From Defluviitoga tunisiensis (GTDB lineage Bacteria > Thermotogota > Thermotogae > Petrotogales > Petrotogaceae), in the NCBI RefSeq assembly GCF_000953715.1, contig NZ_LN824141.1:248001-312000 (forward strand): a stretch of DNA of 64,000 nt, given 5' to 3'. Made by a program: the position numbers and the translations under genes. Position 1 is the first letter of the stretch. Each line of letters opens with the position of its first letter. Positions 34,260 through 43,368 of the stretch are shown in pieces. The notes beneath the pieces were generated by a model. That model searched no databases and had not been told where the DNA came from. It saw only the letters and a list, made by a program, of their open reading frames with translations.

Positions 34260-34867
34260 GCTTGTCATTTTCGATACCTCTTGCAATAAGAATGGTTGGT
34301 GAAGCCGGACAAGGAATAATCTTGATGGGTTCTATTCTTGCAAAGTCACTGGTAAAAGAAGGATATTGGGTAGCACAATCTCAACATTATGGAGCACAAG
34401 TTCGTGGAGGAGTTTCTTATTGTGATACACTGTTTGATATCGAGCCTATTGACTATCCATTAGCAGATCATTTTGATGTTTTGTATTTAATGCATGGTAT
34501 AGGTTCTAACAACATTGAAAAACTCAAGAGAAATAGCATTTTATTCTATGATGAAAAGTTTGTAGAAAAACTTCCACAGCATATAAATAGAATTACAAGA
34601 AAAATAGTAAAAGTTCCAGCCTCTAGAGTTGCTTTAGAAGAATTATCAAATATAAACGTTGCAAATATGATAAGTTTAGGAGTATTATGTTCTGTTACTC
34701 AACTTGTTTCTGAAGAAATATTAATTGAAACTGTAAGAGAAAACGTATCGGCAAACTATAAAGATATTGATGAAAAAGCTGTTAGAATTGGGTATTCATT
34801 GATAGAAAAAAGATATCCTCTTAAATTTTATAAAAAAATTGAGAGGCTAGGAAAAGGTTATGAATAA
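34256..34867 (+). CDS. 2-oxoacid:ferredoxin oxidoreductase gamma subunit (KorC-like)
   Basis: Gamma-domain subunit of 203 residues with the family motifs GEAGQGIILMGSILAKS near residue 15 and SQHYGAQVRGGVSYCD near residue 40. It pairs with the beta subunit encoded just upstream; the genes overlap by 4 nt and share GGGGAGGTG as SD. No alpha subunit lies nearby, which is unusual because the four (or fused) subunits normally cluster. Confidence 0.88.
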   Translation: MSLSFSIPLAIRMVGEAGQGIILMGSILAKSLVKEGYWVAQSQHYGAQVRGGVSYCDTLFDIEPIDYPLADHFDVLYLMHGIGSNNIEKLKRNSILFYDEKFVEKLPQHINRITRKIVKVPASRVALEELSNINVANMISLGVLCSVTQLVSEEILIETVRENVSANYKDIDEKAVRIGYSLIEKRYPLKFYKKIERLGKGYE

Positions 34868-35339
34868 TAGTAATAAAAATAATAATAGTAAGATACCAAA
34901 TAAAAACATTTCTTTAAAACAAAGTTTTTCTTTTGCTTTTAAGGGGTTAATTTATATATATAAAATGGAAAGAAATTTTCGAATACAGAGTATAGTGGGA
35001 ATAACAGTTTTGATAGTGTCTCTTTTTTGTAATTTGTCAACTATAGAATTCATTTTTCTTCTCTTTACTGTGATGCTCGTTCTTGTTATGGAAACATTAA
35101 ATACCGTTGTTGAAAAGTTACTTGATTTTATTCATCCTATTTACAATTCAACGATCAAAACCATAAAAGATATTTCAGCTGCATTAGTATTAATTACATC
35201 TGTATTTGCAGTAGTAATTGGTATAATAATATTTGGGAGAGCTTTATTTAATCTTCATCCTAAATATGGTATAATAATAGCGACAATTTTCCTTCTAATA
35301 TTAAATTTGTTAGGTGCTCTATACAAAACTGACGACTGA
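34860..35339 (+). CDS. dgkA: Diacylglycerol/undecaprenol kinase family protein
   Basis: Small integral membrane kinase of 159 residues with an Asn-rich polar N-terminus (about 20 residues), then three to four membrane helices. Family signatures: ERNFRIQ, METLNTVVEKLLDF (the catalytic E-x-x-N-T block) and KDISAALVLI. In Gram-positive relatives the enzyme phosphorylates undecaprenol. The C-terminal hydrophobic helix (IIATIFLLILNLLG) is an extra. It overlaps korC by 8 nt. Confidence 0.85.
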   Translation: MNNSNKNNNSKIPNKNISLKQSFSFAFKGLIYIYKMERNFRIQSIVGITVLIVSLFCNLSTIEFIFLLFTVMLVLVMETLNTVVEKLLDFIHPIYNSTIKTIKDISAALVLITSVFAVVIGIIIFGRALFNLHPKYGIIIATIFLLILNLLGALYKTDD

Positions 35340-35397
35340 TTAGTTAAAATTGGTCTACCTTAATTTACACCATTTTTCGAAAAGGAGGATTCCTTCT

Positions 35398-36471
35398 TTG
35401 GACCCAATAAGAGTTTTGATTGTTGATGATTCTGCATTTATGCGAATGGTGTTAAAAGATATAATTGACCAACAACCAGATATGAAGGTCGTTGGTTTTG
35501 CAAAAGATGGAGTAGAAGCAATAGACAAAATTATTACATTAAAACCTGATGTGGTTACCCTTGATATAGAAATGCCTAAAAAGAATGGGTTAGAGGTTTT
35601 ATCAGAGATTATGCAGAAGTCTCCTACTCGTATAATTATGGTAAGTAGCTTAACTTCAAATGACGCAGATATTACTATAGAATGTCTTGAAAAAGGTGCT
35701 TTTGATTTTATCCAAAAACCTGCTGGAAGCACTTCTTGGACTTTTAGAGATGTACAAGATGAACTTTTGAACAAAATAAGAGAGAGTATGAAAGTATCCC
35801 TCGATAAACTAACAACTGTTCAACATATCCCTAGAAGAAAATCCCGAAAAAGACTGGACTTTAATATAGTTGGCCAAAAAATTGTTTTAATTGCAAGTTC
35901 AACTGGGGGACCTAGATCTTTAGACGTCATTATTCCACAATTACCTGAAAATTTAAATGCCCCTGTTATTATTATTCAACATATGCCTCCGGGTTTCACA
36001 AAATCTTTAGCCGACAGGCTGGACAAAATATCTAATTTAAGAGTAAAGGAGGCAGAAGACGGAGAAATTCTTCAAAAAAATATCGTATACGTAGCTCCTG
36101 GAGATTATCATCTTGGTTTAAAAGGTAACGACTTTAAGGTTAGGCTTTTTCTTGATAAAAGCGAAAAGATAAACAACGTGAGACCAGCCGCTGACTTTAC
36201 CTTTGACTTAGCTGCTGAAATATATAAAAAAAATTCCATTGCTGTAATATTAACTGGAATGGGACGTGATGGCTCAAAGGGAGCTTTTAAAATAAAACAT
36301 TACGGTGGAAAAGTAATCTCAGAAGCAAAAGAAACTTGTGTGGTTTACGGTATGCCAAAGGTGGTTGCAGAAGAAGGTTATGCAGACTATATACTTCCAA
36401 ATTATAAAATTCCCGAAAAAATTGTAGAATTGCTTTCAAATTCAAATGCTTCAAAAGGGGGAAAGGTATGA
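35398..36471 (+). CDS. cheB: Chemotaxis response regulator/protein-glutamate methylesterase CheB
   Basis: Receiver domain (about residues 1-120; DDSAFMR with acidic pair, phosphoacceptor Asp in VVTLDIEMP, and Lys in FIQKPAG) followed by a linker and a CheB methylesterase domain with ASSTGGPRSLD (active Ser), IIQHMPPGFT (active His) and the GMGRDGSKG region (Asp). It removes methyl groups from chemotaxis receptors such as the one at 21151. Start is TTG at 35398, seven bases after AAAGGAGGA. It overlaps the amidase gene by 4 nt. No cheR or cheA lies in the window. Confidence 0.95.
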   Translation: MDPIRVLIVDDSAFMRMVLKDIIDQQPDMKVVGFAKDGVEAIDKIITLKPDVVTLDIEMPKKNGLEVLSEIMQKSPTRIIMVSSLTSNDADITIECLEKGAFDFIQKPAGSTSWTFRDVQDELLNKIRESMKVSLDKLTTVQHIPRRKSRKRLDFNIVGQKIVLIASSTGGPRSLDVIIPQLPENLNAPVIIIQHMPPGFTKSLADRLDKISNLRVKEAEDGEILQKNIVYVAPGDYHLGLKGNDFKVRLFLDKSEKINNVRPAADFTFDLAAEIYKKNSIAVILTGMGRDGSKGAFKIKHYGGKVISEAKETCVVYGMPKVVAEEGYADYILPNYKIPEKIVELLSNSNASKGGKV

Positions 36472-37844
36472 GTTCTTTAAATAATAACTTTAAAGAATTT
36501 TTTATTATTGGTCTTTTTCTTTTATGTTTTTTATCTATTTTTTCGAAAAATGTCTACTTTCAATGGAGAGAATTGGACGTTACGTCCTATTTTGAGGAAA
36601 ACGAAAATACGTATATTGATCTGGAAGTTATTGCCAAACTTACAAATAGATCTATAGATGTATTTAATTCATCATTAATTTACATTAAAGGAGAAAAATG
36701 GAATGTTTTCATTTTTCCACAAAATAATTTGGCTATCATTAATAGTAGTGAATCTTTAAATTTTTATCCTAATGACTTAAAAGAGAAAAACGGGAAAATA
36801 TATTTAACTCCAGAATTGTTAGCTAAAGTAATGGATCTAGAATTGATTTCTAACGATAGCTCTGTATATTTGAATGTTCCTTTAGCTCAGGTTAAGTCTA
36901 TCAAAACTATTATTCAAAAAACAGATGCTAGGATTATAATTGATCTTTCGTCATCTCCTGAAGATATTGGTATTTATCCTTTAGTTAATAAATCAGGTTA
37001 TCTCTTAAAAATTAAAGGTGCAGAAGTACCTAATTCATATATTTACGAAGAATATAAAAACAAAATTAACTTCATTAAAGCTTACCATTATTCGCCAACA
37101 GAAGTATGGGTTCAAATAAAGTTAAACAATACTGCTAACTTGAATGAAATTATTGAGGAGACAAGAATAGTACTTGATTTATCTTTTGAAGAAGAGATTA
37201 GTTTACCTGTGTTGGTGTTAGATCCTGGTCATGGAGGTATTGATTCAGGAGCTGTTGGACCTACTAAGGTCTTTGAAAAAGATCTTACTCTAGCAGTGGC
37301 AAAAAAGGTTCAAGAACTATTAAGCACGTATAATATCAATGTCTATCTTACTAGGACTACTGATATTTACGTGGATCTACACGACAGAGCTGTTTTTTCA
37401 AATGAAAAGGTAGCTGATTTATTCATTAGTTTACACATGAACGATTATCCTTCTGATAAAACAGTTTCAGGATCTGAAGTCTATTATTTTGATTTTTCTG
37501 AAAGTGCTTATGCAAGAAGAATTGCTTATCGTGAGAATTTAGATATGACAGCAGATAAAAATATAATTCAAACTTGGGTCAGCGATAAAGGAAATAGTCT
37601 GAAACAAAGTGAAAGTTTTGCCAAGATTTTAGGCAGTTATATCAATGGTAATGGAATAAGATTCAGAGGTATTTATAAGGCAGAATTTGCAGTTTTGGCT
37701 TATACTAGAGGTCCAGCAGTATTATTTGAAATGGAATTTATAAGCAATCCTGATGTGGAAAAAAAGTTTTCGTCTGGACATTACGTAGATACATTTGCAG
37801 AAATAATAAAAAATGCCGTAGTAGAATATTTTAATCTAAAGTAA
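36468..37844 (+). CDS. amiC: N-acetylmuramoyl-L-alanine amidase with AMIN-type domain (AmiC-like)
   Basis: Exported protein of 458 residues: N-terminal hydrophobic segment (about 10-25), a stalk-like beta domain, an AMIN-like cell-wall targeting region (about 130-225), then an Amidase_3 catalytic domain from about residue 240. The zinc ligands are visible in VLDPGHGGIDSGAVG, E in FEKDLTLAVAKK, His in ISLHMNDY, and catalytic Glu in FEMEFISNP. It splits the bond between MurNAc and the stem peptide during cell separation. Start ATG overlaps the cheB stop as ATGA. Confidence 0.92.
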   Translation: MSSLNNNFKEFFIIGLFLLCFLSIFSKNVYFQWRELDVTSYFEENENTYIDLEVIAKLTNRSIDVFNSSLIYIKGEKWNVFIFPQNNLAIINSSESLNFYPNDLKEKNGKIYLTPELLAKVMDLELISNDSSVYLNVPLAQVKSIKTIIQKTDARIIIDLSSSPEDIGIYPLVNKSGYLLKIKGAEVPNSYIYEEYKNKINFIKAYHYSPTEVWVQIKLNNTANLNEIIEETRIVLDLSFEEEISLPVLVLDPGHGGIDSGAVGPTKVFEKDLTLAVAKKVQELLSTYNINVYLTRTTDIYVDLHDRAVFSNEKVADLFISLHMNDYPSDKTVSGSEVYYFDFSESAYARRIAYRENLDMTADKNIIQTWVSDKGNSLKQSESFAKILGSYINGNGIRFRGIYKAEFAVLAYTRGPAVLFEMEFISNPDVEKKFSSGHYVDTFAEIIKNAVVEYFNLK

Positions 37845-37855
37845 AAACTTGCAAC

Positions 37856-38221
37856 TTACATTCCACATTTATCAACAACAATAGCGGCAGCTATTGCATA
37901 CTCTCTTTCATGAGATATTGTTATATGTATATCAGCTTCGCCTCCAAATTGATTAAATATATATTCTGAAGAATCAGCGTCTATAAAAGGTTCTCCATTT
38001 TCTTTTTCTAATATAGTGATTCTTGAATATGGGATATAACTCTTAAAACATTTTATAATAGCCTCTTTTGCAGCAAACCTACCTGCTGCAAATTCTTGTT
38101 TTTTCCTATTTCCTTTAAACCCGTTATATATTTCTCTCTCTTTAATAGATAGTATTTTTTTAATGTTATTGTCATTTATTCTGTCTATTTTCACTATATC
38201 GATACCTATCCCTCTAATCAT
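37856..38221 (-). CDS. acpS: Holo-[acyl-carrier-protein] synthase
   Basis: Moves 4'-phosphopantetheine from CoA onto the ACP Ser (the ACP gene lies at 53137). Seen: GIGIDIVKIDRI at the N-terminus and FAAGRFAAKEAIIKCF, the family metal and CoA motifs; the C-terminus has ITISHEREYAIAAAIV. 121 residues, normal. It overlaps the FtsA-like gene by 8 nt. It converges on amiC with only 11 bases between the stops and no hairpin. Confidence 0.95.
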   Translation of the reverse strand: MIRGIGIDIVKIDRINDNNIKKILSIKEREIYNGFKGNRKKQEFAAGRFAAKEAIIKCFKSYIPYSRITILEKENGEPFIDADSSEYIFNQFGGEADIHITISHEREYAIAAAIVVDKCGM

Positions 38222-40286
38222 TAATTATCAACCTCACATTAGCTCCTGGAGTGATTTTTTGAAGAAAACTCTCAACTCTTTGATCATTAATATATATATC
38301 ATAAGATTTGATCTCGTCGATATTCAAAGATAAACTTGATAATATATCGATTAATTGAGCTTCTTTACGTACTTTCCTCACAGTATAGTTTGAACCATTT
38401 TTTATTTCTTGATTGACATCTATTATGTTTCCATTACAAGTAACTATTATTTCTTCTCTATCTAATACTACTTCTTCACCATTCAAATAAACTACCATCT
38501 TTTCTGTTTCTACATCTAAAAAATCTTTTATTTTAGGAAGTTCCTTTATTTGGGTCCTCAATAAATCTCCTTCTTGAATCCTATAATCATTTTCTAATAT
38601 TTCATCGTTTTTTACAATAACAGTTCCTACTACGACTTCATATGGAAGATTATTTATAGTAAAATATAAAACTTCATTATTATCTTTAAAAACTTTTTCA
38701 ATTGTCGGAGAAATCGTTTGAATTTCATCTCCATCTTGTATTAATTCTTCTAAATCCTCAACTCTTTCACCATTTTTATATATTATTGGATAAATTTTTT
38801 TTGGCACTCCATTTAAAAAAAATTCCATTGGCTTAATGACCTCTGTTAATTTCACTGTAACTGGTTCAGCATCACGTGGTTCTTCAATTTCTATTATATC
38901 TCCCGGATTTATTGTAGAGTGTAATTCTGCAGGTTCTCCGTTTTTAAAAATTCTTGCTTTTTTACCAAAATTTCCTCGTTTTATCTGAAGTTTTCCGTTC
39001 AATTCAAAAGCTATTGCTAGTGAAGGGGTACTGACCAATTTATCTAACGAATAACCTGCTTGAAGCAATACTTGAAGAATTGTTATATCTTTTCCAATCA
39101 TGAGCATATTTACACTTCTGCCGTTAACTTTCACTTCCGTAAATACACTACCCTGCTTTTTAAGAGCAACATTAACAATTCCTAGGGGAGTTATATATTC
39201 ACTACCTTCTAATTTTTCATTTTCAAAAAAGATTATATCTATATTCTTTAATGTTTTTAATGAAACTCTATTATTTGGAATACCTAATTTTTCAGCCAAC
39301 TTCTCTGTAATTAAAGGTACTTTACCTCCTCCTCCTACTATCATAACAGCAATTGGAGGTTTTCCATTGAGATTTATAATTTCCTTTGCTATTTTTTCAG
39401 TTATATCATCTATTACAGGAGAAATTAGATTAAGAACCTCTTGTTTAGTAATAGTTTGTGAATTATCTAATATATCAAGGAAAGATATGGTCTCTTTTAT
39501 CTTCAGTTGCCTTTTTATACTTTCTGCAGTTTTAAAATCTACTAAAAGTCCTTCAGATATGACATCGGTAATTTCATCTCCGGCTTTTGGAACCATTCCA
39601 TAACCTGTTATTATACCCTTATCAGAAATTGCTATGTCACTTGTTCCAGCGCCTATATCAATCATGGCAATATTAAGGTTTCTCAAGTCTTCAGGAACAA
39701 CTAAACTAGTAGCGGCTATAGGTTCTAAAGTAATATGCATTGGTTTAAGATTTACTCTATCAAGTACCGATAACATAGCCTCTACAACATTACTAGGAAG
39801 AAAGGCTGCTAGAACCTTAACTTTTGCTTGATTTCCTTTCTGTCCTTCAAGATGTTTCATCCATTGGTTATCTAAACTGTAATAAAGCACAGAATAACCA
39901 ACACAGTACATACTTTGAGGATACTGCAATTTTTCTGCTGCAGCATTAACCGCCTCAATTTCCATTTTATTTATTACATCTGAACTTAAATATCCATATT
40001 CAGAGATATTTAGTGAATAGGTACCGATGGAAGAAATTAGAAATCTACCTGCTATTGCAATCGCAACTTCATTTAATTTTTTACCGCTTTTATCTTCTAA
40101 AGCCTTTTTAACTTTTGCAACTCCTTTAGCTACTCTTGCAACATCATGAATTTGCCCATCAATCATCGCACGATTTTCATGTTCTACTTCATAAAAATGG
40201 TGTACTATAATTTTTTCAGCAATTTCATCATAAGAAGCCAAAATTCCAACAATGGTTCTTGTTCCTATATCGAGACCAAAGACCAT
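38214..40286 (-). CDS. FtsA-like actin-fold protein with C-terminal beta-grasp-type repeats
   Basis: Protein of 690 residues with an actin/HSP70-type ATPase domain: phosphate 1 GLDIGTRTIVGILA, phosphate 2 AMIDIGAGTSDIAI, adenosine motif VMIVGGGGKVPL. A SHS2-like/1C subdomain fits between. The C-terminal half (about 385-690) carries at least three short repeats with the pattern 'hydrophobic strand, V-x-L-N-G' (VKLTEVIKPMEFFLNGV, EKMVVYLNGEEVVL), like SLBB/ThiS-fold modules. Proteins of this type occur in Firmicutes and Thermotogota beside cell-division genes; role is inferred as membrane-linked assembly. Start ATG with GGAGGG upstream. Confidence 0.8.
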   Translation of the reverse strand: MVFGLDIGTRTIVGILASYDEIAEKIIVHHFYEVEHENRAMIDGQIHDVARVAKGVAKVKKALEDKSGKKLNEVAIAIAGRFLISSIGTYSLNISEYGYLSSDVINKMEIEAVNAAAEKLQYPQSMYCVGYSVLYYSLDNQWMKHLEGQKGNQAKVKVLAAFLPSNVVEAMLSVLDRVNLKPMHITLEPIAATSLVVPEDLRNLNIAMIDIGAGTSDIAISDKGIITGYGMVPKAGDEITDVISEGLLVDFKTAESIKRQLKIKETISFLDILDNSQTITKQEVLNLISPVIDDITEKIAKEIINLNGKPPIAVMIVGGGGKVPLITEKLAEKLGIPNNRVSLKTLKNIDIIFFENEKLEGSEYITPLGIVNVALKKQGSVFTEVKVNGRSVNMLMIGKDITILQVLLQAGYSLDKLVSTPSLAIAFELNGKLQIKRGNFGKKARIFKNGEPAELHSTINPGDIIEIEEPRDAEPVTVKLTEVIKPMEFFLNGVPKKIYPIIYKNGERVEDLEELIQDGDEIQTISPTIEKVFKDNNEVLYFTINNLPYEVVVGTVIVKNDEILENDYRIQEGDLLRTQIKELPKIKDFLDVETEKMVVYLNGEEVVLDREEIIVTCNGNIIDVNQEIKNGSNYTVRKVRKEAQLIDILSSLSLNIDEIKSYDIYINDQRVESFLQKITPGANVRLIIND

Positions 40287-40530
40287 ATTTATACCCTCCT
40301 ACCCAAGCATCTTTCACACTTTAAAATTAACAATTCTTAACGTGTTCGAGGTTTTAATATTCTTTTGTCTAAAAAATACTAGCGCATGCGAATTTTGATT
40401 AATTGGTTTTATCTTATAGCACTAAAAAAGGTGGGGTTTACAACGAACTTAATGCAAATTCTAAATGTATTAGCAATTTTTCTTCAAAATTATATAATAT
40501 TTCAGTAAATTTCAAAAAAATGAAGATCTG
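40287..40530. other. Gap between mutS2 and the FtsA-like gene
   Basis: About 244 bases. It contains the SD of the FtsA-like gene (GTAGGAGGG on minus) and nothing else recognised. A short GC-richer palindrome CGCATGCG (40382-40389) stands out. No terminator hairpin after mutS2 was found. Confidence 0.4.
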
Positions 40531-42864
40531 TCATAATTCTACAACAGTAACTCCAGTTCCCCCTTCTTCACTCTTTGCTATCTTAAAATCTCTTACAATC
40601 GAGGAATTCCTTAAATAATCCCACACACCTATAGCTAACTTCCCAGATCCTTTCCCATGAATTATCCTTCCCTCTTTAATACCAGAAGCTATTAAATCGT
40701 CTAGAAATTTTTTTATTTCGGGGATAGCTTCGTTTACAGTTAACCCCCTAATATCTAGTTCCGGGTTAACAATCTCCTTTTTGTTTATTTTAATTTGCAC
40801 ACTTTTTCTTACGGGATCTTCATCGGCATTAATAATAGGTTCAATGTCTTTAGGACTGTAAGTTATTTGAATGGGAGAATTTTTAAGTTGTACGGTTATT
40901 TTTTTCCCATCAACTTTCTTAATTTCACCTACCATATTACCTGGCACTTTAACCACCATTCCTACATTCAAATGGAAGTCCGAGATTTTATCTTCCGACT
41001 TATCAGTTTTTATTTGTTCTTCTATATTATCTACTTTTAAGGTTAATTCTTCAATTTTTCTAAGCTCATTTTGCATGGAATCTATATCTTTTTTTTCAAT
41101 AGCAATCTTAATTTCTGAAATAATTTTCTGGATCTCACCTTTTATCTTTTTGAGTTCTTTTTTTACTTTCCAAATTTCTCTATCTATATATTCTAGTTCC
41201 CTATTTTTAACCTTCTCAACCTTCTCTTCATATTCATTTTTTAGCTTTAAAGCTTTTTCTTCAGCATTTTTTTGTCTCAATAAACTTTCTTCATATTCTT
41301 TATGCATTAATGATAACTGTTGAATTATTTTCTCATTTTGTGCGTATCCTTCGTCTAAATATCTATATGACTCTCGAATGACTTGAGAATTTATTCCTAA
41401 CCTTTGTGCAATTTCTATAGCATGAGATGCACCAGGAACACCTATTAATAATTTATAAGTGGGTTGAAGTGTCTCGATATCAAATGACATAGAAGCAGAA
41501 AGGAGTCTTTCTTCTTCTAATGAATAAACTTTAATTTCAGAAAGATGAGAAGTTGCAAAAATCAAAGGCCCTTTATCTAAAAGATATTTTAGTATCGCTT
41601 TACTTAAGGCTGCGCCTTCTATCGGATCAGTTCCAGTGCCTAATTCATCAATTAATACTAGAGATTTTTCAGTCGCCTCGTCTAATATCTGTTTAATGTT
41701 AACCAGATGAGCAGAAAAAGTGCTGAGATTCTCAGATATGTTTTGTTGATCACCAATGTCGGTATATATATCGTTTATAAAGGGTAATTCAGCTTTAATA
41801 GTCAACACAGGTAAAGCTGCATGAGACATAAAAAAGGCGATTCCTATTGATTTCAAAGTAACAGTTTTTCCTCCGGTGTTTGGACCGGTTATTATCATTC
41901 CATTTCTATTAAGTTCTACATCTATAGGTACTACCTTTTCTCTATCTATTAGCGGATGACGAAGCTCTTTCAAATTTACTTTTCTTGAAGTAATGCTTGG
42001 AAGAATAAATATGGCATTATTTAATTTTGCATACTTGGCTTTTGCTATATTCGAATCTATATACGCAATTATCTCTACATTTTGTTTGAGTCTTGTATAA
42101 TTTTTTTGAAGTTCAAAAGTCAACAGCGAGATAATCTTATTAATCTCTAACCTCTCATCACTTACTAAATCTATATATTTTTCGTTTAGTTCTATCATGC
42201 TTTCTGGTTCAATAAAAACCGTTGAACCAGAATCTGATTTCCCTACAGTAATACCTTTAATGAGATTTTTATTTTCTGTTCTTATAGCAATACATATCCT
42301 GTCATTTTTTTCTATAGGTTGATCTATCGAAAGATATTTATAATATCGATTTTTTATCCTATTAAATTCAATGTTAAGTTGATTCTTTACAATTGCCATA
42401 CTTCTTCTAATATTTTTTAATTCTGCTGTAGCATCATCTTTAATATTTCCGTCTTGTGTAAAAGTTTGGAATATCTCATCTCGAAGATAGGCTAATTGAT
42501 CGTAGCGTTTTATCTTTTCTGCTAATAATTCATCAATTTTAGAGTAATACATATAAATTTTTTCTGAAGACTCCAAAAACTCTCCAACATTACGAAACTC
42601 TTTTCCTTCTAAATTTTCTTGATTATCAATTTTATTTAATATATTTGAAATGTAATTAACCCCATATAATTCCTTCACATTGCCCTTTATTACTAAATCC
42701 AAGAATAAGTTAGAAATATAAGTTTCATTTTCTAATTCTTCAAAATTGTCATAAAATTTGCTGTTTTGCAATAAAAAATCTTCCCCATATTTTGTGTTAG
42801 AATGCGAAGCAATTATTTTTATGATTCTATTAATCTCTAAATCATTTCGAGCTCGTTCTAAAAT
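40531..42864 (-). CDS. mutS2: Endonuclease MutS2 (likely ATT start)
   Basis: MutS-family ATPase with a C-terminal Smr endonuclease domain; suppresses recombination or rescues stalled ribosomes. Walker A MIITGPNTGGKTVTLK, Walker B LVLIDELGTGTDP, then a long coiled coil, KOW-like region (GMVVKVPGNMVGEI) and Smr domain (LDIRGLTVNEA, HGKGSGKL). The conserved N-terminal helix (DLEINRIIKIIASHSNTKYGEDFL) lies upstream of the first ATG/GTG/TTG in frame (TTG 42771). The only plausible start for it is ATT at 42864-42862, six bases after AGGGGTGAG, giving 777 residues, normal for MutS2. It overlaps the barrel-protein stop. Confidence 0.9.
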   Translation of the reverse strand: MLERARNDLEINRIIKIIASHSNTKYGEDFLLQNSKFYDNFEELENETYISNLFLDLVIKGNVKELYGVNYISNILNKIDNQENLEGKEFRNVGEFLESSEKIYMYYSKIDELLAEKIKRYDQLAYLRDEIFQTFTQDGNIKDDATAELKNIRRSMAIVKNQLNIEFNRIKNRYYKYLSIDQPIEKNDRICIAIRTENKNLIKGITVGKSDSGSTVFIEPESMIELNEKYIDLVSDERLEINKIISLLTFELQKNYTRLKQNVEIIAYIDSNIAKAKYAKLNNAIFILPSITSRKVNLKELRHPLIDREKVVPIDVELNRNGMIITGPNTGGKTVTLKSIGIAFFMSHAALPVLTIKAELPFINDIYTDIGDQQNISENLSTFSAHLVNIKQILDEATEKSLVLIDELGTGTDPIEGAALSKAILKYLLDKGPLIFATSHLSEIKVYSLEEERLLSASMSFDIETLQPTYKLLIGVPGASHAIEIAQRLGINSQVIRESYRYLDEGYAQNEKIIQQLSLMHKEYEESLLRQKNAEEKALKLKNEYEEKVEKVKNRELEYIDREIWKVKKELKKIKGEIQKIISEIKIAIEKKDIDSMQNELRKIEELTLKVDNIEEQIKTDKSEDKISDFHLNVGMVVKVPGNMVGEIKKVDGKKITVQLKNSPIQITYSPKDIEPIINADEDPVRKSVQIKINKKEIVNPELDIRGLTVNEAIPEIKKFLDDLIASGIKEGRIIHGKGSGKLAIGVWDYLRNSSIVRDFKIAKSEEGGTGVTVVEL

Positions 42865-43361
42865 TGAAAACTCACCCCTATTGTAATTGGCAAATAGTTT
42901 ACTGTAAATTCATTTGGATAATATCTTGTTTCATATCCCACCATAAGAAAATAATTATTATATCCTAATCCCGCATTAACTGATATTTCAGTATTAAAAT
43001 TCTTAAAAAAATCTTCGGTATGTACTCCCCCAAAAGCAGAAATTACAAAGTAAAAATTCTGTATAATATTTGCGCAATATTTCATATGTAATCCAAGAGA
43101 AATACCGGCTTGTTCTTGAACATGTGCTTGTTCTAAAAGTTTGTAATTATAAAATATTCCAACATATGGTCCATAGTTTATAGACTTGTTATCTTCGGTA
43201 GGAATAAGAAAACTCATTCTTGCACCAAGATAATCAACCTTCTCGATATCTTTACTTAAGGTATAAGAATAAGATGGGGTTAGTGAAAATTCGAAGGCAT
43301 AAACTGAACTTACAGTAAAAACCACGACTACTAAAAGCTGCAATAATATCTTTTTAAACAA
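42858..43361 (-). CDS. Small outer-membrane-type beta-barrel protein
   Basis: Signal peptide (residues 4-22, ILLQLLVVVVFTVSSVYA), then eight or so amphipathic strands and a C-terminal Phe in ITIGVSFQF, the classic terminal strand of a diderm outer-membrane barrel. 167 residues. No named family recognised. TTG start with AAGGTGA upstream. It lies between dxs and mutS2, seven bases after dxs, and overlaps the mutS2 start region. Confidence 0.6.
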   Translation of the reverse strand: MFKKILLQLLVVVVFTVSSVYAFEFSLTPSYSYTLSKDIEKVDYLGARMSFLIPTEDNKSINYGPYVGIFYNYKLLEQAHVQEQAGISLGLHMKYCANIIQNFYFVISAFGGVHTEDFFKNFNTEISVNAGLGYNNYFLMVGYETRYYPNEFTVNYLPITIGVSFQF

Positions 43362-43368
43362 TTTACTT

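Noticed and set aside
39100-39603. Long plus-strand ORF opposite the FtsA-like gene
   Set aside because: Antisense to a gene with clear motifs; no SD and low-complexity hydrophobic translation.
40795-41323. Plus-strand ORFs opposite mutS2
   Set aside because: Shadows of the Lys/Glu-rich coiled coil of MutS2; translate as Ser/Phe-rich low-complexity sequence.
42741-42771. TTG 42771 as the mutS2 start
   Set aside because: It has no SD and would cut off the conserved N-terminal helix, which continues upstream in frame.
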